DNA of 64,000 nt from positions 8,769,315-8,833,314 of the forward strand of contig NZ_CP109009.1 in the NCBI RefSeq assembly GCF_036226685.1, given 5' to 3'. Made by a program: the position numbers and the translations under genes. Shown here piece after piece: positions 26,181 to 34,752 of this stretch. This DNA is from Streptomyces sp. NBC_00690. GTDB lineage: Bacteria > Actinomycetota > Actinomycetes > Streptomycetales > Streptomycetaceae. Within the stretch, counting starts at the first letter, position 1. Each line of letters begins with the position of its first letter. The notes below the pieces were generated by a model that was not told the origin of the DNA, searched no databases, and saw nothing but the letters and a program-made list of their open reading frames with translations.

Positions 26181-27315
26181 CGAACCGGTCAAACTGCCTG
26201 GCACAGTCCGCTCCCGCGCCCCCGAGTCGACCTGGGAGACCATTGCCAGCCACCTGCCCCACTACGGCATCACCCGCCTTGCCGACCTCACCGGCCTCGA
26301 CTGCATCGGACTACCCGTCTGGACAGCGATCCGGCCCGACTCACTGACCCTGAGCACAACCCAGGGCAAGGGAGCCACCCACCTCCTGGCCAAACTGTCG
26401 GCCGTCATGGAAGCGATCGAACTCTGGCACGCCGAGCAGCCGCTGCCCATCACCGCCCGCGGACCGGCCGCCGAGGTCGCCCCCGACTGCCCCGTCACCG
26501 CACTCCCACTGACCGCACCGCACCCCGGGCCCACCGTCACCCGCATGCAGTGGGATTGGACACCCGCCACCGGCCTGATCAGCCACAAGGACACCCTCCT
26601 GCCCGTCGACCTGGTACGCCGCCGGGCACAGCGACCACCATGGAGCCCGGACCTGCTGCGCGCCACCAGCACCGGACTGGCATGCGGCAACAGCCGGGAT
26701 GAGGCACTGCTCCACGCACTGCTGGAAGTAGTGGAGCGAGACGTCCTGTTCCGGGACGGGCAATCCGGCGGCCGGCACCGCACCCTCATCGAGCCCGCAA
26801 CGGTCCAAGACCCCCACGGCCGACAGGTGATCGACCGGATCACGGCCGCGGGCATGGCACTGGAGATCGCCCTGGTGGACGGCCCCTACGAACTCCCGGT
26901 GTGCGTGGCCTACCTGTGGTCGGAGGACTATCCGGCTGTCTTCGCCGGCGGCGGCTGCCACACCACCCCGGAGATCGCACTGACCCGTGCCTTGACCGAG
27001 GCCGCACAGTCTCGGCTGACCGCCATCGCCGGCACCCGGGACGACCTCCCCAGCGACCGGGCCCACATTGACACCCCACCCATTCACCCGCCCACAAACA
27101 CCAGGCTCGCACCGTGGCCAGAGCCTGCGGACACTTCCACGACGGCCGGTGGCAGTTTCGCCGAACAGACCATCGACGTGGCCCGGCGCCTCGCCCGTGT
27201 CACCGGGCACGAGCCACTGGCCCTGCACTTGTCCGACCCAGCCGCACCGGTCCAGGCCGTGCAGGCCATCTGCCCCGGCACCCGCTCCCGGACCAGAAGG
27301 TCGATGCCCCGATGA
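26173..27315 (+). CDS. YcaO-domain cyclodehydratase/thioamidase
   Basis: A 380-residue YcaO protein. Recognisable elements are GITRLADLTGLDCIGLPVWT, the ATP-binding motif region TQGKGATHLLAKLSAVMEAI-ELWHAE, and CGNSRDEALLHALLEVVERD. YcaO enzymes use ATP to activate peptide backbone amides. With a TfuA partner the product is usually a thioamide. The C-terminus ([12 protein letters not shown]) lacks the Pro-rich tail of azoline-forming YcaOs. It is coupled to tfuA (8-bp overlap) and to the methyltransferase (ATGA overlap). Confidence 0.9.
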   Translation: MTDEPVKLPGTVRSRAPESTWETIASHLPHYGITRLADLTGLDCIGLPVWTAIRPDSLTLSTTQGKGATHLLAKLSAVMEAIELWHAEQPLPITARGPAAEVAPDCPVTALPLTAPHPGPTVTRMQWDWTPATGLISHKDTLLPVDLVRRRAQRPPWSPDLLRATSTGLACGNSRDEALLHALLEVVERDVLFRDGQSGGRHRTLIEPATVQDPHGRQVIDRITAAGMALEIALVDGPYELPVCVAYLWSEDYPAVFAGGGCHTTPEIALTRALTEAAQSRLTAIAGTRDDLPSDRAHIDTPPIHPPTNTRLAPWPEPADTSTTAGGSFAEQTIDVARRLARVTGHEPLALHLSDPAAPVQAVQAICPGTRSRTRRSMPR

Positions 27316-28202
27316 ACCCCACCACCCCGACGACCCCCGGCATACACCCCATACATACCGGACAGCGCTCAGCCTCCTACGACGCCTTCCACACCGCCCG
27401 CGCCCACAGCGACCTCGTCTCCCGCCTCTACGCCCAAGCTCTAGGTGAGGACTACCCGACCGAGATCGCCGCCTCCAGCTCCTGCGACATACCCCTGCTC
27501 GGACTCATGACCGCCCGCCTGAGGATGCGCCCGGGCCAGCTCCTCGTCGACGCGGGCTGCGGGACCGGAGGCATCGGCCTCTGGCTCGCCCGAGCCCTGA
27601 ACCTGCGCCTCGAAGGCTTCGACCTGTCCCCAGCGGCCATCGCCCAAGCCACCGCCCGGCGCCCCCGATTCGGCCTGCCCGCCGACCGGGCCGCATTCCG
27701 GACCGCCGACCTGGAAGACACCGGCCTGCCCGACTCCCTCGCCCAGGGCATCGTGTGCGTGGACGCCCTCGGCCGCGCCACCGACCGCCAAGCCGCGCTG
27801 CGCGAACTCGCCCGCATCCTGGCCCCGGGCGGCCGCCTGGTCCTCACCCGGGCCTCACGGCAGAACACAGCCACCGCCTGGGAGAAACAAGCCCGCACCG
27901 TAGGCCTCACCGTGGAGCACGTGGACGAGCGCCCCCACGAGCCCGCGATGTGGGACCGGCTCTACCGCCTGTGGATCGCCCACGCCGACGAACTACGCCA
28001 TGAACTGGGAGAAACACCGGCGCGGAACATGCTCCACGAAGCGCACCACACACTGCCCACGCTGCCGGGCCGCCGAGCGGTCCTGCTGACCCTGCTGCGC
28101 TCCGAAGATGTTCGGAGCAGGGACTGCGCGGCCGATACGATGTCCGGGCCCGCTCGACGCTCTGGGAGCGGGCACGAGCCCAGGGAGAGGACCCCGCAGT
28201 GA
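27312..28202 (+). CDS. SAM-dependent methyltransferase
   Basis: A 296-residue class I methyltransferase. The N-terminal cap reads [20 protein letters not shown]. Motif I is [20 protein letters not shown], followed by [20 protein letters not shown], the acidic loop [12 protein letters not shown], and [20 protein letters not shown]. The start at 27312 overlaps the YcaO stop. Probably an O- or N-methylating tailoring enzyme for the peptide; the target is not predictable from sequence. Confidence 0.85.
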   Translation: MNPTTPTTPGIHPIHTGQRSASYDAFHTARAHSDLVSRLYAQALGEDYPTEIAASSSCDIPLLGLMTARLRMRPGQLLVDAGCGTGGIGLWLARALNLRLEGFDLSPAAIAQATARRPRFGLPADRAAFRTADLEDTGLPDSLAQGIVCVDALGRATDRQAALRELARILAPGGRLVLTRASRQNTATAWEKQARTVGLTVEHVDERPHEPAMWDRLYRLWIAHADELRHELGETPARNMLHEAHHTLPTLPGRRAVLLTLLRSEDVRSRDCAADTMSGPARRSGSGHEPRERTPQ

Positions 28203-29212
28203 GCCAGCACCGTTTTGGCCGAGCGGCAGTATTCTCGGCCGGGTCCTGGGGCACTGCCGTCGCCAAGGTCATGGCCGATGCCGGCACCGATGTCGTCGTG
28301 CACGCCCGCCGTAGCGAGATCGCGGACGCGATCAACACCCGCCACCGCAACCCCGGCTACTTCCCCGACATCGACCTACCCGCCTCCCTGACGGCCACGA
28401 CCGAACCGGCCGCCGCGCTGCACGGCGCGGACTTCCTGGTGCTCTCCATCCCTGCGCAGTCCCTCCGGGCCAGCCTCGCTGTATGGGCACCGCACATCGC
28501 GCCCGGCACGGTGATCGTGTCGCTGATGAAGGGCATCGAGCTGGGTAGCGGGGAGCGGGCGAGCCAGGTCATCACCGAGGTCACCGGCGTGCGCGCGGAC
28601 CGGGTCGCGGTGCTGTCGGGGCCGAACCTGGCGCGCGAGATCATGAACGGCCTACCCGCGGCCGCCACCGTCGCCTGCCCCGACGAGCACACTGCCCGAC
28701 GCATTCAGCAGGCCTGCCACACCCCGTACTTCCGGCCCTACACCAGCAGCGACGTCATCGGCTGCGAACTGGGCGGCGCGGTGAAGAACGTCATCGCGCT
28801 GGCGGTCGGTATCGCCTCGGGCATGGGCATGGGGGACAACGCCGCGGCCATGCTCATCACCCGGGGACTGGCGGAGACCACCCGGCTGGCCGTGGCCATG
28901 GGCGCTCACCCGGCCACCCTCTCCGGCCTTGCCGGCCTGGGTGACCTGGTGGCCACCTGCACCTCGCCGCTCTCTCGCAACCGCACCTTCGGTACCCATC
29001 TCGGCCAGGGCCTGAGCGTTGAGGAAGCGACAGCCGCTACCCGGCAGACCACCGAGGGCGTCAAGTCCGCGGACGCGATCCTCGCCCTGGCCCATGCCCA
29101 CAACGTCGAGATGCCGATCACAGAAGTGATCTCCGCCCTGCTCCACGAGAAGGTCACCCTCGATGAGGCCGGGGCCGCGCTGATGCAGCGGCCTCCCAAG
29201 CCCGAGCACTGA
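28199..29212 (+). CDS. GpsA-like NAD(P)-dependent glycerol-3-phosphate dehydrogenase
   Basis: A 337-residue protein with all main GpsA elements: [20 protein letters not shown] (a GxGSWGTA variant in which the usual first Gly is Ser), the catalytic region [20 protein letters not shown] with its Lys, [20 protein letters not shown], and [15 protein letters not shown]. It normally reduces DHAP to sn-glycerol 3-phosphate. Its GTG start overlaps the methyltransferase stop (GTGA), so it is part of the biosynthetic operon and likely a second, cluster-dedicated copy. It may supply glycerol phosphate as a building block or act on a related substrate. Confidence 0.85.
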   Translation: MSQHRFGRAAVFSAGSWGTAVAKVMADAGTDVVVHARRSEIADAINTRHRNPGYFPDIDLPASLTATTEPAAALHGADFLVLSIPAQSLRASLAVWAPHIAPGTVIVSLMKGIELGSGERASQVITEVTGVRADRVAVLSGPNLAREIMNGLPAAATVACPDEHTARRIQQACHTPYFRPYTSSDVIGCELGGAVKNVIALAVGIASGMGMGDNAAAMLITRGLAETTRLAVAMGAHPATLSGLAGLGDLVATCTSPLSRNRTFGTHLGQGLSVEEATAATRQTTEGVKSADAILALAHAHNVEMPITEVISALLHEKVTLDEAGAALMQRPPKPEH

Positions 29213-29281
29213 CCCCCGGGCGCCCCACCACGGGGCCAGCCCCCCAGCACCTTCACCCTCCACATCCGGAGGCTCCTTGCC

Positions 29282-29638
29282 ATGCACCCATCCGTGCTGT
29301 CCGCTGTCCAGATCGCCGCCACCCTCGCCCTGACCACCTGGATGATCACCGGCTTCACCCGCCTGCCCGGCCGCTGGCTGCGCTGGAAAATGTTCTGCCG
29401 GGCCACCTTCACCATCGTCACTCTCACCGGCACCACCAAGGACGGGCGCACCGAGCCTGTCAACGCCTACCACTACCTCTCCCCAGGCAGCTTCATCCTC
29501 GGCCCTCCCCAACTCCAGGTGATCATCGCCCACCTCACCTCCAGCGGCCACTACAGCCGCATCGACGGACACGGCCGCGTCCTGTCCGCCCACGGAGACC
29601 AGCCCATGGAAGTGAGGCACAACCGTGTGGTTCTTTGA
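29282..29638 (+). CDS. small membrane-anchored protein, SdpA-like position
   Basis: A 118-residue protein with one N-terminal membrane segment (SVLSAVQIAATLALTTWMI) and a soluble beta-containing remainder (YHYLSPGSFILGPPQLQVII). It overlaps the start of the HTTM protein gene by 14 bp. In sporulation-delaying-protein systems a small SdpA is paired with the HTTM membrane protein SdpB to mature a peptide. This pair may be analogous, but no direct SdpA homology is evident. Confidence 0.6.
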   Translation: MHPSVLSAVQIAATLALTTWMITGFTRLPGRWLRWKMFCRATFTIVTLTGTTKDGRTEPVNAYHYLSPGSFILGPPQLQVIIAHLTSSGHYSRIDGHGRVLSAHGDQPMEVRHNRVVL

Positions 29639-30479
29639 CGCCCTCGCCTCAGGCTTCCAACACCCCACCGACCCCGCACGCCTCCAGTGGTTCCGCATTG
29701 TCTTCGGCACCGTATGCACCCTGCGCTTCGCCCTCGCCTTCGGCCAGGGAGGCTGGAACCGATTCACCCCCGACTCACTCAGCACCCACCTGGCAGAACA
29801 ACGCCTCGGACCAGCCAGGGCCCGACTGTTGACCACCTGCTACAGACCCGCACTGATCATCCGCACAGCCGCCGCCCTCGCCCTGACCGTCGGTCCCGCA
29901 CCCAGGCCGGCCCTCCTGCTCACCCTGGCCGGTGCCGCCATGGAACTCCTCTACCTCAAGAGCCCCAACGCCGTCCGCTACACCCTGCTGACCGGCACCT
30001 GCCTCCTGCTCGCCGGGGATCTGGGCCACGGCCTCCACATCGAACAAGGCCATAGCACCGCGAACACCTGGGCCCAGTGCCTCCTCGTCCTCGTCACCAC
30101 CGACATCTACTGGAACAGCGCCTGGCAGAAGTTCCGCTCTCCGCAGTTCCGCAGCGGCCTCTACCTCGCTCAGTGGGTCCACGTCTACACCCAGATCAGA
30201 AACCAGCTCCCTTACCGGCGCCAATACGCCCTCCCCAGCCCAATTCGCCGCCACGGGGGCAACCTCACGCACCGGGACATCCAGATCTGGCGCGTAGTCG
30301 CCGCCACCGTCATCGCAGCAGAGATCGCGCTGCCACCCGCACTGCTCATCCCACAGACGATGCCGTACGCCGTCATCGCTGGCATAGGTATGCACGCAGC
30401 CTTCACCTGCCTCAAGCCCCGCCAGCTCATCACCTTCTCCGGCCTCACCCTCGGCACCTACTTCGCCTTCGCGGCCTGA
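29625..30479 (+). CDS. HTTM-domain (SdpB-like) membrane protein
   Basis: A 284-residue protein starting at a GTG: FDALASGFQHPTDPARLQWF, then about six membrane helices including LIIRTAAALALTVGPAPRPA and YTLLTGTCLLLAGDLGHGL, and the region LVTTDIYWNSAWQKFRSPQF-RSGLYLAQW. The YWNSAWQK-type element and helix pattern match HTTM proteins (related to vitamin K-dependent gamma-carboxylase membrane domains and SdpB). Likely a membrane-bound peptide-maturation enzyme and the last gene of the RiPP operon. Confidence 0.75.
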   Translation: MWFFDALASGFQHPTDPARLQWFRIVFGTVCTLRFALAFGQGGWNRFTPDSLSTHLAEQRLGPARARLLTTCYRPALIIRTAAALALTVGPAPRPALLLTLAGAAMELLYLKSPNAVRYTLLTGTCLLLAGDLGHGLHIEQGHSTANTWAQCLLVLVTTDIYWNSAWQKFRSPQFRSGLYLAQWVHVYTQIRNQLPYRRQYALPSPIRRHGGNLTHRDIQIWRVVAATVIAAEIALPPALLIPQTMPYAVIAGIGMHAAFTCLKPRQLITFSGLTLGTYFAFAA

Positions 30480-30659
30480 CTGACTGCCAGTCGATGAAGG
30501 CGCTGCGCGGTGGGTTTCGCTCACTCTGGACGGTCTGTCCCGTTGCTGGGCTGGCGGCCGGTTGCTCTGACGGTCTGAACGGTGCCCCGCCTCTATGACG
30601 CTCGTTGTCACCTGCTGACTCGCAACAGACGCCCTGCCCAAGGGTTTTCTGTGTGCGGG

Positions 30660-31046
30660 TTAAGGAAGTGGGGGTGGGGCAGCCCAATCGAGGACGTGGA
30701 TCCCGGCGCTCTTGATGAGATCGCCGTCCAAGCCCAAGTGCAGGATTCGGATGGGGGAGTGTCCATGTCGGTGTAGCCACCGGCGGCGGCGTATCTGCTC
30801 TGCCTCGCTCAACTGGTGCCATTGGTCGTAGTGCACCCCCGGCTGGTCGTAGTGCACCCCCGGCGTATCGTGGAAGCTCTCGTTGGCCCAGGCACGGACC
30901 AGATCAGCTTCGTCCGGAGCACTGACCAGGGTAATCAGTGCCCACGCCGTGTCGTATGGCAGCGTTGACCCGTGTTGAGCCATAAGGCGACGCGTGCGCC
31001 ACTGTCGTAGTGGAGCCAGCAGCCATCTGGTGGTGCATAGGTTCAT
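30660..31046 (-). CDS. hypothetical protein, last gene of cyclase operon
   Basis: A 128-residue protein: LAPLRQWRTRRLMAQHGST, AWALITLVSAPDEADLVRAW, then a tandem PGVHYDQPGVHYDQ, and a C-terminal part HSPIRILHLGLDGDLIKSAG. The tandem heptapeptide results from a 21-bp direct repeat (30823-30864). The start at 31046 overlaps the stop of the 252-residue gene (ATGA). No family is recognised. Its place at the end of the operon suggests an accessory component. Confidence 0.65.
   Translation of the reverse strand: MNLCTTRWLLAPLRQWRTRRLMAQHGSTLPYDTAWALITLVSAPDEADLVRAWANESFHDTPGVHYDQPGVHYDQWHQLSEAEQIRRRRWLHRHGHSPIRILHLGLDGDLIKSAGIHVLDWAAPPPLP
30823..30864. repeat. 21-bp tandem direct repeat inside coding sequence
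   Basis: TGGTCGTAGTGCACCCCCGGC occurs twice in tandem at 30823-30843 and 30844-30864, keeping frame and adding seven residues (PGVHYDQ) to the encoded protein. Likely a replication-slippage site. Confidence 0.85.
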
Positions 31047-31801
31047 GGCGGTGTGCTCCCCGGTTCTTCTTGGGTCTGCCATCGGGTAGCGGATGTTTGC
31101 AGGTCGTGGTGGCCGAGTGTGCGCAATGCCTGGGTGAGGGCTTTGAGGAAGACGTGCAGCTGTTCGGGTGTGTGGAGGACGGTGACGAGCTGCTCGGTGA
31201 AGCGCCTGATGTCGCTGCGGACACCGTCCTCTTCGGGCTCGTACGGGCTTGCCAAGCCCTCCAGGGCTTGGGCCAGTTGATCCAGTTCGCTGAACCGGTC
31301 CGGGTACTGGGCAATCCACCACACCCGACGCAGGTCGGGATCGGCGAGCACGTGCTGCAGGTGAGCCAGACGGTTGAGTTCGTTCTCGTGCTCAAGATCG
31401 GCGGTGCGCCGTTGGCGCAGGTGCTTCTCCGCCAGGTCACGGTCCTGGGGCGAGGCGGTGAGCTGTACCGACCCGGTCAGCTCAGGCCCGGTGTCCGGGC
31501 TTTGCCATGGCATCAGAGCGGTGTTGGCCGCGTCTTGGGCCGCAGCGAGGTGGAGAACGGAGTGTCGGACTAGGACGCGGCCGACGCGTTGGCGGAGGTG
31601 GTGGCGTGCCTGTGTCGCGAGTTGATGGTGGTCGGATGCTTCGCCGTCCGTCGGACGCCACGCTCCGTTGATCCCCACAGTGAAGAACACACTGGAGACC
31701 TGGCTGGGTATCCGCTCGTCCTTCACGATGACCGGATGGGTCGAGTCGGTGTCGGGCGAGGTTGACTTGAGGGTTCGGCGGGGCCAAAAGGGGATGCTCA
31801 C
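31043..31801 (-). CDS. hypothetical protein of cyclase/NTPase operon
   Basis: A 252-residue soluble protein. The N-terminal half is beta-rich (SQVSSVFFTVGINGAWRPTD). The C-terminal half is a charged helical region (TASPQDRDLAEKHLRQRRTA, LEHENELNRLAHLQHVLADP, DLRRVWWIAQYPDRFSEL). This may be a band-7-like or coiled-coil scaffold; I do not recognise it with confidence. Start and stop overlap the neighbouring genes by 4 bp each, so it is co-translated with the NTPase and the 128-residue protein. Confidence 0.7.
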   Translation of the reverse strand: MSIPFWPRRTLKSTSPDTDSTHPVIVKDERIPSQVSSVFFTVGINGAWRPTDGEASDHHQLATQARHHLRQRVGRVLVRHSVLHLAAAQDAANTALMPWQSPDTGPELTGSVQLTASPQDRDLAEKHLRQRRTADLEHENELNRLAHLQHVLADPDLRRVWWIAQYPDRFSELDQLAQALEGLASPYEPEEDGVRSDIRRFTEQLVTVLHTPEQLHVFLKALTQALRTLGHHDLQTSATRWQTQEEPGSTPP

Positions 31802-33822
31802 GACGCCGAGGAGGCATCTTGGGTAACGAGTTCGATGTGTTGTTCGAGCCCCGTTGCGGGGGTTGCTTGCTCGGAGAGCAGTTGGTCGAGCAGCGCCCGG
31901 CGCCGGTCCTGGCCTAGTCCGGTGCTGGCTGAGGAGCCCACCAGCAACTCCGCGGCCCGCGGCCGGCCCAAGCGTCCTCGGAGCACTGCCGCTGCCAAGG
32001 GGAGGACTTGGTCGTCAGAGAGCTTGGGGGAGTCCAGCCAAGCCGACAGACGGTCGTGGGCCGCGTCGGCTGTGGCGGGCTCCAGCAGTGCGGCGCGCCA
32101 CCCTCGGGTGAACAGATGCTCGGCCGGTGTATTGGTCGAGGTGCCAGAGGTTTCCTCGGAGGCAGGTAGTGGGAAGAGTTGGTCGCTGGTGATGTCGGTC
32201 AGCGCCAGGAACGTACCCGCTCCTGCCTGGCGCATGATTCCGTCCGGCGACTCGGACCAGGCGACGATCTCGGACAGGACGAGGACCCGTTTCTCAGCGG
32301 CGCCTGCCAGGATGCGTACTGCGTCGGCGGCCGCTTCGCGGCCTCTTCCGTCGGGCCTCGTGGCCAGCAGGCGTAGCCGTGTCATGGCCACACGCGGATA
32401 GGTCTCGCCCAGCCTGCCGGAGCAGATCTCGGCTACCGCTGTGGCCAGCGCTTCGCTGGTGTTCTTCTGATGCGCCCAGTCGTACAGTTGCTTGCGCACT
32501 CCGACGCCGGTGACGGGATGAAGGGCCATGGCCTCCAGGATTTCGACGGCGAGTCGTCGATGGGCGGTCCGTCCCGTTTCAATCCACCCGCTCGCTACGG
32601 ACTGCACGGTTGTGCCTCCTGGGAGCAGGGACATCCGTGCCAGGGATCCCGCGATGCGCTGGAGATGCTGCACGGCAACTCCTTGTGGAGCGCTGATGTC
32701 CGAAGCCCACTCCAGGAGCGCCTGCCGCAGTGGTGGCCGCTGCTGCCAGACATGCTTCAAAACGGCTTCGGCCAGCCCGTGACGCTTGGCGTCCAGTGAG
32801 ATGCCCTCGCCGACCTGGCAGGCGCCAATCGCATTGAGCCGCCCGTCCAGGTCTTGGCCGGCAAGTGCACCGCCTGGCGGTAGGACCCCTTTGACCTTCA
32901 CAAAGAGTTGGTCGGCCGCCCTCATGACGATGTCGGCGGGCACGCCTTCCAGCAGAGCCGTAGCAATCAACAGGGCACGCTCACGCAGGTCCTCAGGGCC
33001 GCAATGCCGCTCGAACCAGTCCCGCAAGTGCGCCTTCCACTCCGTGAATTCCTCCTCGATCGATTCTGGGGCGTCTCCTTGCGCCTCGGTGACAAGCGTC
33101 GCCAAGCGAGCGGCGTCGGAGGGATGCGCCGATTCCGTGAGCAGGTTGCCGAGCGGAGCCTTCACTAGCCAATCAAGTCGTTCGGGCGCCAGATGCCGTA
33201 GATGGGCCTCGGCGACATCCTTGGCCGCTGGACGGGACAGGCGCACGCTGGGCACCGTGGACAAGGGCCCTGGAGCCCACGTTTCTGGGACGGCAAGGAT
33301 GATCAGTACAGCTTCAGCGGCTGCCGCTTCCCTCTGGTAGTCAGCCAGCCCTGTGTAGAAGTCCTCGGCAAGCGACCGGTAGCCCGTCAGATCCAGTACG
33401 AAGCCATGTCCCTTGGTGTGGGGGATCTGATCAATGCGCGGACGGTCCCAGTCCAGCATCAGCCAGCGGATCCGCTCCTTGGCCACACCCACTTCACGAA
33501 GCACCCGCAGCGCCGCGGTGCGCCGGCCCGAGCCCGCGTCGCCGACCAGGGTCAACACATTGCACCGCCTGTCCGGGCGGCGGAGCAAACGCACCGCTTC
33601 AGCCACCTGGCCCTGCCCGCTGGCACCTGGTGCGTCGACGAAGGTGTGTTTCAGGCGATCCAACTCGTGACTGTCCACTCGGGTACTGCCCAGGTAGTCC
33701 CAACCGCGCACGTACTGGTGGTGGTGCTCCTCGTAGTCTCCGGCTACCTGCGTCACGTGCGCATGCCCAGAGGCCTTGGCTCGCTGCACCGTCCCGGTCT
33801 CGATGCCTTTTTGTGCACTCAT
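31798..33822 (-). CDS. P-loop NTPase-like protein of immunity operon
   Basis: A 674-residue protein. A short N-terminal basic/His region (SGHAHVTQVAGDYEEHHHQY) precedes an NTPase-like domain with a P-loop-like motif LTLVGDAGSGRRTAALRVLR, in which Arg replaces the usual Walker A Lys. The remaining 450 residues are alpha-helical and repeat-like. It resembles STAND-type sensor/effector proteins, but nucleotide hydrolysis is doubtful. Its start overlaps the cyclase stop (ATGA); the downstream gene overlaps likewise. It could be the phage sensor or a scaffold of the system. Confidence 0.7.
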   Translation of the reverse strand: MSAQKGIETGTVQRAKASGHAHVTQVAGDYEEHHHQYVRGWDYLGSTRVDSHELDRLKHTFVDAPGASGQGQVAEAVRLLRRPDRRCNVLTLVGDAGSGRRTAALRVLREVGVAKERIRWLMLDWDRPRIDQIPHTKGHGFVLDLTGYRSLAEDFYTGLADYQREAAAAEAVLIILAVPETWAPGPLSTVPSVRLSRPAAKDVAEAHLRHLAPERLDWLVKAPLGNLLTESAHPSDAARLATLVTEAQGDAPESIEEEFTEWKAHLRDWFERHCGPEDLRERALLIATALLEGVPADIVMRAADQLFVKVKGVLPPGGALAGQDLDGRLNAIGACQVGEGISLDAKRHGLAEAVLKHVWQQRPPLRQALLEWASDISAPQGVAVQHLQRIAGSLARMSLLPGGTTVQSVASGWIETGRTAHRRLAVEILEAMALHPVTGVGVRKQLYDWAHQKNTSEALATAVAEICSGRLGETYPRVAMTRLRLLATRPDGRGREAAADAVRILAGAAEKRVLVLSEIVAWSESPDGIMRQAGAGTFLALTDITSDQLFPLPASEETSGTSTNTPAEHLFTRGWRAALLEPATADAAHDRLSAWLDSPKLSDDQVLPLAAAVLRGRLGRPRAAELLVGSSASTGLGQDRRRALLDQLLSEQATPATGLEQHIELVTQDASSAS

Positions 33823-34646
33823 GACCGCTCTCCTTTGTTGGTGATCTGATTGCCTCCTACCTGCACCACCCGCGCACGGCCCTTCGCCTTGGCCTTCTGC
33901 TTCACCACGCTCTGAGGCTTGAGGGCAGCGGTAGGCCCGTTCTCACTCGGCTGGGCGTCGAAGGTCTGCTGCGACGGGGACGCCTCCTCCTTCCTGCCGG
34001 TGAGGTGGAGACTGATCTCGGCAGGTGTCACGTGGGGTACGAAGATCCTGCAGGGTTGTTCGAAACCTCCTTTGCTGAGGACGCGTGCCGTGGCTTTAAG
34101 GAAGTGGCGCTTGTCCAGGGATGGTGTGCGGCCGGCGCTGACTGTTCGACGAAACGCCGCCTCAGAGATGACAGCGGCAAGGAAGGAGCTGTTGGCGATG
34201 GCTGCCGCCAACGCCTGGCGTGCTTCCTGACTGTCCACCAGTCGGCAGGCCTCGTTGATCGCGTCACCGCGGTGGTCGTCGGGCGTGAGCGGGCCAACGT
34301 GAACGCTGGCCCGCAGCCGGATCGCTGGGGCGCTGGCCAGCCGCATCCTGTGGTACCGACCAAGAGCGTCGTTCAGATGTCCGAGCAGCGGGTCGACGAG
34401 CCGTGCCACCTGCCGGGCGGGCAGCACAATGATGGCGCCATCGCCAGTGTCCTTGTACGCGTTGCCGAGCGAGCGCGGGTCGGGCAGGTCGCTCTCGATG
34501 AACACGGTGGCCAAGACGTCATCGAGATCCGAGCGCACGACTGCCATTTTCGCTTCGGGGAGTTGGCTGTAGTTCTTCATGTCGATGACCAGGAGAGAGT
34601 GCTCTGGCGGTACATCGAACTCTGCGGACGCATCAGCGGTCTTCAA
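33819..34646 (-). CDS. class III nucleotidyl cyclase (Pycsar-like)
   Basis: A 275-residue protein with one N-terminal cyclase homology domain (about residues 15-150). The first metal Asp is in LLVIDMKNYSQL, the second in YKDTGDGAIIVLP. RLRASVHVGPLTPDDHRG follows, and the transition-state Asn/Arg pair is in GDAINEACRLVDS. All catalytic positions are therefore present. A basic Lys-rich C-terminal tail (KQKAKAKGRARVVQVGG) follows. In Pycsar systems such cyclases make cCMP or cUMP after phage infection; here the product is unknown. It lies between a cNMP-binding regulator and an NTPase in one operon. Confidence 0.8.
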   Translation of the reverse strand: MKTADASAEFDVPPEHSLLVIDMKNYSQLPEAKMAVVRSDLDDVLATVFIESDLPDPRSLGNAYKDTGDGAIIVLPARQVARLVDPLLGHLNDALGRYHRMRLASAPAIRLRASVHVGPLTPDDHRGDAINEACRLVDSQEARQALAAAIANSSFLAAVISEAAFRRTVSAGRTPSLDKRHFLKATARVLSKGGFEQPCRIFVPHVTPAEISLHLTGRKEEASPSQQTFDAQPSENGPTAALKPQSVVKQKAKAKGRARVVQVGGNQITNKGERS

Positions 34647-34752
34647 GGAGTCACCAGACTTTCGAAAAACAGGAGTTGGCCTGCGTCGCTGATGCTGGCG
34701 TAGCCGTCAGTGTGGTGATGCCCTCCATTGGGCACCACCACGGTGTCCTCCG
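34647..34752 (-). promoter_or_regulatory. short spacer between regulator and cyclase genes
   Basis: A 106-base spacer with no clear terminator. It includes GAAAGTCTGGTGACTCCTTG on the minus strand near the cyclase start. An internal promoter controlled by the Crp/Fnr protein is possible but no palindrome typical of such sites was identified. Confidence 0.25.
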
